Origin: Turbatrix aceti | Lineage: Eukaryota; Nematoda; Chromadorea; Rhabditida; Panagrolaimidae | Assembly: GCA_963969345.1 (NCBI GenBank) | Contig: OZ017767.1 | Location: forward strand, 4,244,739-4,308,738 | Reading direction: 5' to 3' | DNA length: 64,000 nt | In this document: piece by piece, positions 11,696-24,484 of the stretch | How positions within the stretch are numbered: position 1 is the first letter of the stretch | Layout of the letters: each line of letters begins with the position of its first letter | Position numbers and translations under genes: made by a program | The notes under the pieces: model-generated | Databases searched by the model: none | Told to the model about the DNA's origin: nothing | What the model saw: the letters and a program-made list of their open reading frames with translations, nothing else

Positions 11696-12535
11696 CTGGA
11701 AAAAAATACATGCAATAGAAAAAATCCACAAACAATTCGAAAACTGAGATTTTTTTAAATTAAAATCGCTCGAAAAATTTTTGAGTGAAAGCAAATAAAT
11801 AAAAATAATTTAAATTAAAAAAAACTAAAATTCAAATTCTTGCAATCAAGGCAAAAAAAGGTGCAATATGGAAAGAAAATTAAAAATCGTGAGTAAAAGA
11901 CGGGAAACGTCACATCAACCACCACGATGGCCAGAATCAAATGATAAGAAAACTGCACTTTTGCCAAGACGATATCTACCTGCACAGGGCACAAAACAAA
12001 ACAATCAACCAAAATAAAAAAAATCCGACGATAAAAATTGTTTTCACCCCCCCTTGGAAAGGATGGAAAAAAATGAAATTTGAAACAAAAATCTTCCTCG
12101 CCAAGACAGCCACAGGCTTCAAATTGTGCAATTGTCGAAAAAGGCTGAGCCAAGGACCGCGATCGATGAATAGAAAAGCAAAAAACAAACAAGAATGCGC
12201 AATAAAAAAGAAGAATTCTGGAGGAACAAAAATAGAGCAAAACGTAGGAAAAATTACTGTGACTTATAAAATACTGTAACTTTGTTGTCAGAACTGGAAA
12301 AAAGGTGAATTCAAAAATCCTGGATGACAACAATGGCCAAAAAAAGGCTCGGAGCGGCAGCAGCAGCGCAGTGACAAGAAAAGCAGTGGTTGATTGTGCG
12401 GGAGAACTGCGCGCACACACAACCATCATGCCAACAAGGGAAAGCGTGGGTATCAAAAAAAGCCTGATCAGGGTTCTCGGCACGAAAATAAAGTTGATGG
12501 CAAGAAAAATTTTTAATTAAAGTTATCTTTTCAAG
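11696..12535. other. AT-rich interval between divergent genes
   Basis: No exon for the missing ABCC10 N-terminal half (Walker A, TMD1) could be found here on the minus strand. The 222-codon open frame at 11815-12483 is Phe/Cys-rich with no domain features and reads like translated AT-rich spacer. The end of the interval, TCTTTTCAAG directly before the ATG at 12536, could be a splice or trans-splice acceptor. Confidence 0.5.
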
Positions 12536-15500
12536 ATGCCATCGAAGAACGACCAAACTTCGAGCGACGCGGCGCATGCCTCCGGGCACCGTCGCACTCC
12601 ATCCCGCTCGCCATCGCCACCTCCTCCAACTGCATCGGCGCGAGCGGGGATGTCGCCTCGGCGACAGGAGTCACCTGGGGCTGAAGATGCCCGTCGGTTT
12701 CTGGGTAACCGGATGCAGGCGGTGCACTCTGAGGTCCAGGGACTTCAACAAGCAGAAGCCATCGAAGGTGAGTAACATTCATTTATCAACTTGTTTTTTT
12801 TATAAAATCTTGTACAACGTTCACTGATGACTTTTTTGCTACGCCATCTTCTTGGAATGGGGAGAAATCAGGACAATTGAACATCATTTTTTTTAATAAA
12901 TAAATAAATTTTTGAAAATGAAAAAAACATTTTTGAATTTTGCTTGTTTTCAAAGGAATTGTTCGGAATATTTTTTTTGTTTTTTTATAATCTCTGTTCT
13001 CATACCCAGCTAACATGATTTTTTTGTTCTATGTGTACATCCTGTTTTATTGTCACCTGATTTTTACAAAACTGATTCCCGTTCATGGCATACTCTTGAC
13101 TGATTTTTTTCACCTTCAATTTTCAGTAGAATTTGATTATTTGTAAATTCGTGATTTTTGTCCCCCTCCGGCCAAAAACAATTTTTTTTGACACGTTAAA
13201 ATCTTGTACATCTGTTTACGGATCATTTTTTTTGCTTCATCTTCTGCGAATGGGAAAGAATCCTGAACCATTGATCATAATTTTTTTTTATAAAAAAAAT
13301 TAATAAAATGCATCCAAAATAATTATCTTCACATCTGTCTGTTGTCATCCGAATTTCTTTTTTTCCAATTTTTTTCTTTCTTCTTGTCTTTTTTTTTAAC
13401 TTTTTTGAATTTGCTTGTTTTCAAAGGTTATCTTTTATCTTTATCGTTGGAATATTTTTTTTTGTTTTTTTTTATAATCTCTGTTCTCATCCCCAGATAA
13501 CATGAATTTTTTGTTTAATGCGTACATCCTGTTTTATTGTCACCTGATTTTTACAAAACTGATTCCCGTTCATGGCATACTCTTGACTGATTTTTTTTCA
13601 CCTTCAATTTTCAGTAGAATTTGATTATTTGTAAATTCGTGATTTTTGTCCCCCTCCGGCCAAAAACAACTTTTTTTGACGGATCATTTTTTTCTGCGAA
13701 TGGAAAAGAATCCTGAACCATTGATCATAATTTTTTTTAATTATCTTCACATCTGTCTGCTACACGCTGGAATGAATTTAATGTCCGGAGGCTGTTGCCA
13801 TCCGAATTTCTTTTTTTCCGATTTTTTCCCTTTTTCCTGAATTAAAAATTTTTTTTTGTTTTTTTATAATTTCTGTTCTTATCCCCAATCCTGTTTTTTT
13901 TTGTCACCTGATTTTTGCAAAATTGCCTCAAATTCATGACATACTCTTGACTGAATTTTGTTCACTTTTGATATTGAGTAGAATCCGATTATTTGTCAAT
14001 TTATCGTGATTTTTGTCCCGCTCCGGACAAAAACAGGCTGTAATTGAACAACATTCTTCCCGTAAAGAATTTTTTTTCATCCAGGACCTTACGTTTTTTG
14101 AGTTTCTAGCAATAAGTCTCGCATTTTGTTTTAAAAAAAATCTTGTGGTTGTAATTCTTATACAAATTTTTTTCGAAAATTTTTTTTCGAAAATTTTGTA
14201 TGAATAAATTATCTGGTCAAAATGTTTTGTAAAAATTTAAAAATATGTGATTTGACTTTTTTTATGCTGAATTTTTTTTCAGACGTCGAGATGGAGTCGC
14301 TGCACGGCGACGACGACGTCGAGATGGCCAGTCTGCAAGGGGACGGCGACGTCGACATGCAGTCCGTCGACGGCGACGAAGACGACGACCACAACAACGA
14401 CGAGGGCCAGGGCTTGGGCGGAGCTAGCCGATCGTCCCCGGTAGCACGAATCTTCCGTGCTGCCGTCGGACCGAGGCTCCGCATCCCGCTTCGGAACCGG
14501 CCGGCTTTCAAACCGGTACGACCGATGGGGTGCGGGGGCGCCTTCGCGGTCAATCGGGCATGGGAGGAAACTCTCAGATCCTACCCCGACCCGCGAGGTG
14601 CCCAGCCGCCGGCTGCTCGACGCACGCGGCCACCTCGACCAACGCATGCTGCCGCTGCGGTCGTTGCTGGCATTCCAGCCAGCTCGGCCAAAGCCAAAGC
14701 TGCTGCCGCCGTCGTAGCAGCCCCCGCCCCCTCCTCCTCCTCCGTCGCCGTCCCCCCTGCCACACAGGCGGCACCTGAAGCTAATCTGGCTGACGGTGCC
14801 GTCATCAAGTCCACCGGCATTGTCGGTGGCAACCAGGTCGTTTCCGGCGACCACGTCTGCCTTCGTCGGCCCCGCTCCTCCTCCACGGAGCCCCCGGCCA
14901 AGAGGCGACGTGTGTCGGCCGATGTCGACGAAGTCAACACCGAGCCCCTCCGCTCGCCGAATCCTGTCTCTGGCAAAGACAGCGAGGCTGGCAGCGGAGT
15001 CAACACCGGCGGCTCGGACGACAACGACGGAGAGGCCCTGCAAGTGGCACCGCAGGTCCTGGCGGAGCAGGCCTCTCCCGTCTGCGTCAACAACGACGAC
15101 GACGAAGCCGAAGACGATGAGGAAGCCAACAACGGCGCGGAGAACGATGCTGACGCTGGTGGCGCCGACGACAACGCGGAACTCTTCAACGTTCCACCGC
15201 CGCCAGCTGAAGCGTCAAGCGGATACCCTGAAGCTCTCTTTCGGGGTCCGTACATCCCGCCGTTCGTCCCGTCCGCGTACAACTGGAACATCCTCCAGTA
15301 CGCGTGGACGCGGCTCTACGACGACAACGGCGACCTCATCGTCAACTCGCGTGTCGAAGCCCCGGTGATTCTTCACCGCAGCGAAGAAACGGGCGACGAC
15401 TACGACGAGAACGGCGACGTCATCGTCCCAGAAGCCGAAGAAGAACCGGCCGTCCGCGCTCCACCCAGCCCGTCCACATCGCAGGGTGGCGCACCGGTGG

Positions 15501-16113
15501 TCGTGGAAGACGTCGGCCACTGGCAGGACGATGCCGGCTTCGACGGCGAAGCAGCCCTCGGCGACGTCGACGAAGCTGTCAACGAAGGCAACGACAACGA
15601 CAGCGACGAAGACAACGACGAGGAAGACGACGACGCCCACCCGTACCCGATGGATGACGCTTGGGTACTCGACGTCGAAGCCATGGAGGACCTCAATCTC
15701 ATTGGCGGAGACGTTGAGCCCATCGTCGTCGACGCCCCTCCACCTCCTCCTCCGAGCCCCGCAGTTCCACCACCACCGCCTCCGCAGCAGCCGAGGTACA
15801 ACTTGCGGCAGGCTCGCCGGGCGCCTGAACGGCTCAATGTCGTTCACAGCGGGCGGGTACAGAGGTACCCCACGACGGGTGGCGTCTTCGTTGATCGACA
15901 GGGCAGGCGACTATGGTATGTTTTTATTTACGCATATTTTTATATTTTTTATATAAATTATTTTTATTTTTTTTTAATTATTTATAAATTGTATTCATTT
16001 CAAATTGTTTTTAATTTAAAAAATACGCAAAAAATGTAAAAAAGTAATTTTTCTCAGCCTATAAAATTTTATTACAGTAATTATTAGTACCTTGTTTTAT
16101 AAAAATGAATTTT
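12536..16113 (+). CDS. unknown acidic, disordered Asp/Ala/Pro-rich protein
   Basis: Exon 1 (12536-12767) joins exon 2 (14283-15915) in frame across a 1.5-kb intron. Splicing to the acceptor at 16112 completes a TGA codon at once, giving about 621 aa. I do not recognise the family. The N-terminus is Ser/Pro/Arg-rich (RSPSPPPP). Residues after the junction repeat DVEMxSLxGDxDV three times. Later come an Ala-rich stretch, a basic patch AKRRRVS that looks like a nuclear signal, long Asp/Glu runs, a proline run near the C-terminus and RYNLRQARRAPERL. One less disordered patch surrounds SAYNWNILQYAW. Composition suggests a nuclear or chromatin-associated protein (inference). The ORF ends exactly where the repeated exon-like modules begin, as in the minus-strand gene at 1813-3722. 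An unspliced read-through would add about 40 AT-encoded residues. Confidence 0.7.
12990..14045. repeat. three tandem repeats inside a large intron
   Basis: The 1.5-kb intron between coding exons at 12767 and 14283 holds three diverged copies of a unit containing CCTGTTTTATTGTCACCTG, CATGGCATACTCTTGACTG and CCCCCTCCGGCCAAAAAC. They start near 13010, 13497 and 13880. Copies 1 and 2 are nearly identical over about 190 bp; copy 3 is more diverged. They have no coding capacity. Tandem duplication of AT-rich intron sequence is the simplest explanation. Confidence 0.7.
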
Positions 16114-16639
16114 CAGAAGCAAGAATTTCGGCCACCTCTGCTCATTTGGCTTCTCCGCTGTCCGAGCATGTGGCAAGTTCTTCGCTTCATCACGCTCTCC
16201 ATTTCGGTTGCCTGTCCTGTCATCTCTTTTCCCGACCACGGCAAGTCCACAGACTGACCACACCTGCACCGTTCAACCATTCAAGCAGGAACAACATCAG
16301 CGGACGACTTTCTTGCCATGTTTCTCTGCCCACTCATTGCTTTCCACGATCTCGAAAAGCCCAACTGTGCATCCCGACTGCAAATCCAATGGCCTCCGAA
16401 CAAGCGAATCGACTCGGATCTGCCTCCTCAACGCCAGCAGTCCGACAACGGTCAATTTCACCCCGGATTTGCGCAGTCATCGAAACGCAGTTTTTGCACT
16501 GACGAAACGAAACCCCTGTGCTGACATCTCATTTTTGCATCTGACAAACCGACGTTGAATCCTGATACATCTTCCTCAACATCGGGAACTCAAAACGACG
16601 CCAAGCACTCCGACAATGGACACTCAGACGCCAACAGTC

Positions 16640-18305
16640 CGACAATGGTCCATTTCGGAAGCCCAGATGCCAAGGAGGACACCCAAAACATTTTTCGGTT
16701 AGTTTTTTTCTCATTTGATTTTTTATTTCTGTGTTTTCATCAATATAATTTTTTTCCAATTTTTTTGCAATAGAAAAAATTTTTTTTTATAAAAACCGTT
16801 AAATTAGTTCGGAAAAAAACCTATTTTTGTTGCAACATTTTTTTCTACTAAAAAATTGTGAAACCGAGTGTAAGAGGATTTTATATACATTTTTTTATGA
16901 TTTTTTTTCAGAAGCGAACCAAGCCAAAGCTGTCTACCCCGACTGGAAGCCGCCAGGTACCGATGGAGCCTCGATCGATGACAACGACACGCTCCGCTTC
17001 CTTCCAAACACCTGATCTGCGGTTTTGCCAGAAATTCTGTGGCCGATCCATTCGGGAGACCAGACGCATGCCATGCAGCCTACGATACCGACTCTGGGTT
17101 TTTTGAAGACGCACTCGCTCGAGAAGCTTGCGTGCCATCCCAGTCAACCATGAACAAGCACATCCAAGCAATCGTTTCACGCCAATGAAGCCAAATGCAG
17201 ATGAAATGTGTACCATGGCGCGGTCGTTGTGCTGCCAGGAATCATTTTTTCCCCTCAAAAGTGAGTTTTTTGCATATTTTTTTTATAAAAACTTTTTTGG
17301 GTGCTAAAATACAATTTTACATGGGTTCAAAAATCTGTAAAAAAATTATTACGCAAAAAAAACGTTTTTTATGTTTTAGGAGCTGGATCGAACGAAGCCA
17401 GAAGGCAATTCTTGATTTTTCCGTGACAACCCAATTCCGTGCTACCATCCCGATATTCTCGCCTCAAGATGGGAAACAGTGATACCGGATCAAGCCTGTC
17501 CAGAAAAATCTCCTCAAACAAGATCGATTTGACGCGATTTGAGGCCTCCAGGAAGTCACTGGGTTTTTTGAACACAAATGCAGCCGCTCGAAATTCGCTG
17601 AGGAATTCCACACGCCAATGACAGTCTCGCATACCACCTAGCCAAGATTTGTACCGGTGTCAGCTATTTTGCTCATCCTCAAGCTCGTTTCCGGATGCCC
17701 AGATGCCAAGGGGGAAACGAAAAATTTTTTTGGTTGGTTTTTTTCTCATTTTGTATTTTATTCATCAATTCATCAATATAATTTTTTTTTTGATATTAAA
17801 AAAAATTATTTTTTATAAAAATCGTTAAATTAGTTCGGCAAGAAAAACTATTTTTGTTGCAACATTTTTTTCTACTAAAAAAATTGTGAAACCGAGTGTA
17901 AGAGTGTTTTATACAAAATAATGCGCTGTTACTTTTTTTTTCATTTTTATGTTTTTTTTTTCAGCAGAAGCGAACCAAGCCAAAGCTGTCTACCCCGACT
18001 GGAAGCCGCCAGGTACCGATGGAGCCTTGATCGATGACAACGACACGCTCCGCTTCCTTCCACACACCTGATCTGCGGTTTTGCCAGAAATTCTGTGGCC
18101 GATCCATTCGGGAGACCAGAAGCAAGCCTCGCAGCCTACGATACCGAATCTGGGTTTTTTTGAAGCCGCACCGACTCGAGAAGTTTGCACGCCACCCCAG
18201 TTACCCATGAACATGCACATCATCCAAGCAATCGTTTCACGCCATTGAAACCGATGAAATGTGCCCATGGCGCGGTCGTTGTGCTGCCAGGAATCAAAAG
18301 TGAGT
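16640..18305 (+). repeat. tandem duplication of an exon-intron-exon unit
   Basis: A unit of about 1.05 kb occurs twice (about 16640-17265 and 17690-18305). The copies share the end of one block (GCCCAGATGCCAAG), a poly-T spacer, the block starting GAAGCGAACCAAGCCAAAGC, and the following GTGAGTTTTTT donor-like end. Substitutions and small indels differ between copies, and no frame is preserved through both. The duplication includes the intron-like spacer, so it arose at DNA level. Confidence 0.75.
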
Positions 18306-18319
18306 TTTTTTGCACACAA

Positions 18320-19405
18320 ATTAGAATTTTTTTATAAAAATTTTTTTTGGAAACCAAAATTCGATATTTCAAAAAAATGGTAGAAAAAAATTGTTATGTG
18401 AAAAAAACGGTTTTATTTGGTTTCCTATCAAAACAAATGGTTTTCAAAATTTTAATTGTTGTTTTTTTTAAAAGTGGATTTTGTTTTAGGGTATTTGTGG
18501 CGACCAACCTGCATTCCATGTGCCCGATTTGAAAATCCAGCACTCTGTCAGACGATACGGTGTCACGAGCGCAAATCCCACCACGACGTCAGCATGCCAT
18601 GATGTCACCCCGATTATTCCGCTCCACCATCGCGAAAAACTGACAAGCAGCCGCCCGAAGCACCCCAGCAACCACTCGCTCGAGAAGCTCGCTGCCGCTC
18701 ATTTCTCACGCCATTTGACGTTCGGGAAGAAAGGTCTGCTCCACCTCAAGCCCCTGAACAACGAGAACATTGCTCGCTTATTTCGATGCCGACGACGCTC
18801 AGCGATTCCAGCAAGATATCAGATTTGACATGGCTCGCACTGCCTCGCTCAACAGCACGACGTGAAGTCGATTTAATCAATTTTTGGCCATATTCTGAAG
18901 CCACCTGCCGATTTTATATTACAACGCCTGCCGAAGCAGTTCACACTGCGATACTGCAACAATTGCAGCCTCGAAATCCAGGCATACTCGGCCAGGAGTT
19001 GTTGGTGTATTTTTGTGTGAGTTTTTTTTCGGACACACTTCTTAAAAAAAAAGTTTTTGGAATTTTTTTTCGCACGTTAAATTTTTTTTACGTCCAATAC
19101 AAAAAAAGTTGTACATACCACAAAAATTAAACTGTTGCACACATAATATTTAAATTTTTTTATAAAAAATTTTTTTGGAAACCAAAATTCGATATTTTCA
19201 AAAAAATGGTAAAAAAAATTTATGTGAAAAAAAACGTTTTTATTTGGTTTCCTATCAAAACAAATAAATAATTTTCAAAATTTTCCTCATTGTTTTTTTA
19301 AAAGTGGATTTTGTTTTAGGGTATTTGTGGCGACCAACCTGCATTCCATGTGCCGATTTGAAAATCCAGCACTCTGTCAGCAGACGATACGGTATCAAGA
19401 GCGCA
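18320..19405 (+). repeat. tandem duplication, period about 830 bp
   Basis: Bases of about 18330-18560 and 19160-19385 are near-identical: GGAAACCAAAATTCGATATT, a poly-A/T stretch, AAAGTGGATTTTGTTTTAGG, then GGCGACCAACCTGCATTCCA and AATCCAGCACTCTGTCAG. The match covers the end of an intron-like spacer, its TTTTAG acceptor and the start of the next block. The rest of the two blocks has diverged. Confidence 0.75.
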
Positions 19406-21479
19406 AATTGTTACCCAGCGCTTCTACCAGGACATCAGCACGCCAGAAAACTCGCCTGAATGACACCCCGATGGCATTAGGTGGGTTTTCAAGGATTTTT
19501 TTTAAATCTTATAAATTTTTTTATTTAAAAAATGGATGCAAAAACACACATTTTTAATTATACAGATTTTTTTTCAAAAAAACCCGTTCACTATTTTTTT
19601 TCAAAGTAAGCCTTTTTTTAGCAGATACCAAACGAGACCAAGACTGCTCCAAAGCAAACCCACGCACGGCAACCGATAGCCGAATCACCTCGTACTCACA
19701 CTCCATGGCTTCAAATGCGGAGCCCGAGTTTGGCAGCACCCATTAGCCAATATTGCTCGATCACCACCCAAAGCTACGACGTACCATCCTTTCTACCCAA
19801 GATGGCGTTTTGGAATAACGGCAGACAACAGCCGATACCGAAAACGAGCACCGCGATTGACACCTGATTTTATCATCGCCGAAACCTGTCAGCAGCTAGC
19901 GACAGCAAATTTGAAAAGAATTGGGGCATATGAGGTACGTTTTTAGCAAAAAAAATTTATAAAAAAAAGTTGAACCGTTTTTTGAGAAAAAAAGTTTTTC
20001 TTCAAATTTTTATAATTTTTTTCAAAATGCAGAACAAAAAATTTCTCACAAAATGTTCATGGAAGTATTTTTTATTTTTTATAAATTTATTTATCGTTTT
20101 TATAAAAATATCAATAGACATAAAAACTAATTTCGGATAAAAACATTTTACTAAAATTATTCTCACAGATTTGTTTTTCAAAGTAAACTGTTTTAGCAAA
20201 TACCAACAAAGTGAAGTCAATTTTATGGCCAGAACACCCACGCAGATTGAGCACTGCCGTCAAAGTCAAGCCAGACAACGCTGCCCTGCCGAATCTCCTT
20301 TCACGCGATTGACACCCGACTTGGAGCCCCGTCAACTCCAGAAATCGCAAAGGCAATGTGGATCAAACCCTCGCGAGCAACATCGCCTTATCGAGCAACC
20401 GGCACAAGCACATCCGTGGCAGCGCAAAAACAAAGAAATGCATGGGCATGTGATTTGGGGCATCGCCGAATCCAGTCAACTCTGAGGCAACCCCACGCAC
20501 GGCATTCCATACCCAGACCGTCAAAATCGCTGCCCATGCCAAGAATATCCTCTCACGCGATACAAGTTCGACTTGGAGTCCGCTGAGCTCCAGAACATCG
20601 CAAATCAAAGCAGTCAGGTGCAGTGATCGCGAGTCCGACATGACCCATCACGTAAGAACGCCCTGCTAGCTACGACGACAACTACCGTAGCCAAACGAGC
20701 AAAAAAGCTGCGTCATCAGAGTATCAAGGAAGCAGATGACCGAAACCACGATGGCATCGTGAGTGGCCTGCCCGATACTCAAGCGAACACGCCTGCGTCC
20801 AGTCATCGTACTACCATGACTACGGTGACACCGAACAATCCAGTTCGTCACCAGAGGCAACAACATCCCCTTCACAGGTTGTTGCCTCGGACCAGGCGTC
20901 GCAGATATTTCCACGATTTTTCCTCGAGGTTCGTATTTCTTTTGTAAAAACATTTTCTTTAAAAATTCATACAAAATAATTTTTTTGGAAAACTAAATTG
21001 TTTTATTGAAAAAATAAATAAAAACGTTTTTCAAAAAGCAATTATTTCGATATTTTTAAAATATATTTGAATTTGTTAAATTAAAACTGACTGTAAAAAA
21101 ATATCTTTCTCACCCATTTTAATTGAATATTTTTTTTCAGATCGGCTGTCCGTTCATGGACATCCCATTCCCGTCCGCCAGGCAAGCACTGGACGGGAGT
21201 CCACATCAGCCGATCCATCCAAGCCGTCAGCAGCGATCAAGTGACTCTGATCCGCGACGCACGGGCCGAGGCACCTAAGCCAGCCCCGAGGTAGGCTCGT
21301 ATCGGTTTTTCTCAAAGTGGGAGGGTCGTGCTCATATAGGAGGGGGTTCTTGCTAACAGCTTATATAGGTGCCCGGATGCGCATTTGTGACTGGCTCAAC
21401 CCTGGGTCAGTCACCGCCCCTGCGACGTCGGGCTTTTATTATTTATTGAATGCATTTATTTTTATGTTATAATTATTTG

Positions 21480-21509
21480 TAAAAAAAAAACCCCAAAAAA
21501 AAAAAAACC

Positions 21510-21544
<35 letters not shown>

Positions 21545-21545
21545 A
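21480..21545. repeat. A-rich low-complexity tract
   Basis: Poly-A interrupted by short C runs, directly after a TTTATTATTTATTGAATGC segment that could be a 3' end. A similar but longer tract with single C, G and T interruptions lies at 24317-24484. Both are followed by AAAAAGAGCC, so they may be related insertions. Such tracts are also prone to sequencing error. Confidence 0.6.
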
Positions 21546-21726
21546 GAAAAAAAAGAGCCTATAATGCCACCAGAAAAAAAAGAGCAAAAATGCCAAAAAA
21601 AAAGAGCCATAACAAGGGCCAACTTTCTGTCTAGCAAATAGACAAAGAACGGCGGTGGATGGTAGTCAGCCATGGTCGAAAGACCGACCATCGGAGCATA
21701 TTAGCCGTGCATTGTTAACGGACGCT

Positions 21727-21789
21727 CCGGTGGTTCCACCGGGCCCCCCATGGATGACGGGGGCCCAGGCAATTTCTTCGGAAGTTGCC
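21727..21789 (+). other. cluster of three strong hairpins, one with a UUCG loop
   Basis: Three perfect or near-perfect stems lie back to back in one exon-like block. CCGGTGG/CCACCGG occupies 21727-21742. GGGCCCCC/GGGGGCCC occupies 21741-21766. A 9-bp stem (with one G.T pair) closed by C-G on a TTCG tetraloop occupies 21768-21789. The cUUCGg loop is an exceptionally stable RNA cap common in structured RNAs. The first two stems share two bases, so they compete or stack. Confidence 0.5.
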
Positions 21790-22884
21790 AGCCGTTAGAT
21801 GATCGCTGTCCTTCCCGGGCGGCGTCGCCATTCCCGCCCGGTCGACTAGCGGGCTGCCTCGTGGCCCGCTGCTCTCGGAGACGTCCAATAATTTTGGCCG
21901 CCTCCGAGGGCAAACCGTGCAGCGACATCAACAAATGGTAAGTTATCAGGGAACATTTTGGAACGACTAATCCGCATTTTGTCTTTTGCAGACAACCGCC
22001 TGACCAGCGAAGAGGCTTAGGCTGCTAGTCAGCCTTCCTGCCTGCCCGACGCGGTTTCAACTGCCGCACAGGGCCGCCACCACACGAGGCATTGGACCTG
22101 AAGAGAATCGGTCCAATGCGTGGTAGTATTTTTCTATCTTTTTTGAAGGTATGTTTCTTTGAATTTTTCAAAATCAGAAAAAAAAAGTTGTTTTTTTTTC
22201 AGACGCAAGGTCTTCAACAATAAACCATCAATCATCCATCATCATCATCGGAGCGACATAGTCGCTCCATTTTGCGGGCCCAGTCATTCCAGACTGCCCC
22301 CGCCGATGCGCCAGCGTCTTCACTTCAAAACAGCAAGCATTATAACTTGCAGCGCATCTCGGAAACGAAGTGCCATCCAAAATGGGTAAGTAAAAAATTG
22401 GGGTCGGTGTCCAGAGCTTCTAATCAGAAATTGTACTTTCAGATGTAAGTCGCTTCTCCCTTCCACGTCTGGTTTGGGATCCTTCAACTTTCTTCAACTC
22501 AACATCGTCGCAAAACCCACCGCAGCCAGCGCCGATGATCTTCGGATCATACAGGGGCCACCGAGTGTCCCACAAATGGCACGTCGGCCGGCGCTGGCTG
22601 TCCGTCTATGGTGGCAATTTCCCTTTGTTTCCCCCTATTTATATTATTTTCCCTTCTGTGTCTGCTAACAATCAGGCACTCCCGGCGTCGCGCGCTTTCC
22701 TGGGCACCACTTAGAGCACCTAGCATTACCTCCCTCCTGAGCATGACCCAAACACACCCGATACGAGCTGAGTCCCCAAAATTATGAGAGGAGAGGAAGA
22801 ACGTGGAAGCATGATTGATATCAGTGATATGCGCCGATCTACGCCTCCGTCGACCATAGGCAATCCTGCCTCCGGAGCAGCAGT

Positions 22885-24105
22885 AGTGGCGTCTCGGTGG
22901 TTGCAACCTTCTCTGCAGCCACCGAGCAATCAATGGGCCTCGCCAGCCCAACCAACTACGAACGAGGTGATGGCACCAACTCCAGAAGAATAAGTCCATC
23001 ACCTCACGTAGACGATTCCGGTCGCACCTTCTAGGCGACGAGCAGGCACTTTTTGCCGTCAATCGCTCCAAAGTCGCCAGCTGCACCGTAGAAGGCTTAC
23101 AGGTAGGTAAAATATTTTTTATTTCAAATACAAAGTAAAAAATTGACATTTTATTTTTCGGTAAAAAAATCCATTTTTCTGCAAATTTTGTTGAAAACAT
23201 TTTTATCTACGAAAATCAATTTTTTAATAAATTTTTATTCAAATGTTTCATTCCGTCCACAAACTAATCGTTGCCATTCTTTTCCAGGAAACGAAACATA
23301 CCTGCACCCCCTGCCGACCGATGAAAAGACCCCGGCGGCAATCCATGCTGCCGCTCAAATGGCACACCGCCGGGGCAACGGCGTCTTGGTGGCTTCAACA
23401 CTGCACAGCCACCAAGAATCCATGGGCCTCGCCAGCCCGAGAAACTACAAACGAGGCGATGGCACAATCATCTGAATAAGTCCATCGCCTCATGTAGAAC
23501 ACGCGGTGACCAGTAAAGCGCACTAAGGTAATTTTTTTTATTTTTTTATCGGTGCCAAAATCGAGTTTTTATAAAAACTATATTTTTCTAATAAAAAGTT
23601 TTCCTATTTTTAATTTAAAAATATTATTTTGATTTTCTTATGTATTTCTCAAATCCTAAAAAAATCTTACTAAAAAAAATCTGACTTTTGTAATTTTTTG
23701 TAGGTGCCTGATGACCAAGTCATCCAACGCCCCCGTAGGCGACGATTCCGGCGGCCCCTTCTAGGCGACGAGCAGGCACTTTTGCCATCAATTGCTCTCA
23801 AGTCGCCCATAACACCTTAGAAGGATAACAGGTTGGTCAATTTTTTTATTTCCACACAAACTGACCCCTCTTATTTTTTGTAGGCTACGCAACGTCCCTG
23901 TTCAAGCGCCGACCGATGAAAAGACCCCGGCGGCCATCAGCTTCGAGCGGAATTAAAGTGCAGAACGCTATGCTGCCGCTCGAACGATGACCTCCTATGC
24001 CGGGGCAGCAACGGCGTCTTGGTGGCTTCAACATTGCCACCAAGAAACCATTTATGGGCCTCGCCAGCCCAATCGACTACAAACGAACTCAGGATGACCA
24101 GTAAA
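22885..24105 (+). repeat. triplicated hairpin module with a compensatory change
   Basis: Three copies of a unit contain GTGG-hairpin, then ATGGGCCTCGCCAGCCC and ACTAC-AAACGA. The hairpin stems are CTCGGTGG/CCACCGAG (22893-22926), CTTGGTGGC/GCCACCAAG (23385-23416) and the same stem again (24018-24044), with loops of 18, 14 and 9 bases. Between copy 1 and copies 2-3, a C-G pair becomes T-A on both arms. Copy 2 has another perfect 9-bp stem, CCCCGGCGG/CCGCCGGGG (23330-23375), partly kept in copy 3. A second shared block (about 23010-23105 and 23740-23840) begins GACGATTCCGG. These are DNA-level duplications whose hairpins are retained. Confidence 0.7.
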
Positions 24106-24316
24106 TGCACTGAGGTAATTTTTTTTATCAGTTTAGTGAGTTTTGAGCAAAAATCGAGTTTAATTAGTTCGTGGATTTCTTTACTTTTTTTCAAAAAAGA
24201 TCTACAAATTTATCTGTTCCAATTTCGGTTGCATTTATCATTCTGACCGCAAACTAATCACTGCCATTTTTTCAGGAAACGAACGTACCTCACTGCAGCG
24301 GTCAACTTCAACTTCA

Positions 24317-24393
24317 AAAAAAAAAAAAAAAAAAACGAAAAAAAAAAAAAAACTAAAAAAAAAAACCAGAAAAAAAACCAAAAAAAAAAAACC

Positions 24394-24425
<32 letters not shown>

Positions 24426-24484
24426 AAAAAAAACTAAAAAAAAAAAAAACCAAAAAAAAAAACCAAAAAAAAAACAAAAAAAAA
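24317..24484. repeat. long A-rich low-complexity tract
   Basis: About 170 bases of poly-A broken by single C, G or T bases. No coding meaning is supported; the Phe-rich open frames on the opposite strand are artefacts of the run. Confidence 0.85.

Noticed and set aside
11815..12483. 222-codon open frame on the minus strand as a membrane protein or missing ABCC10 exon
   Set aside because: Phe/Cys/Ser-rich translation of AT-rich DNA; no Walker A, no ABC transmembrane features and no matching splice border to the exon at 11695.
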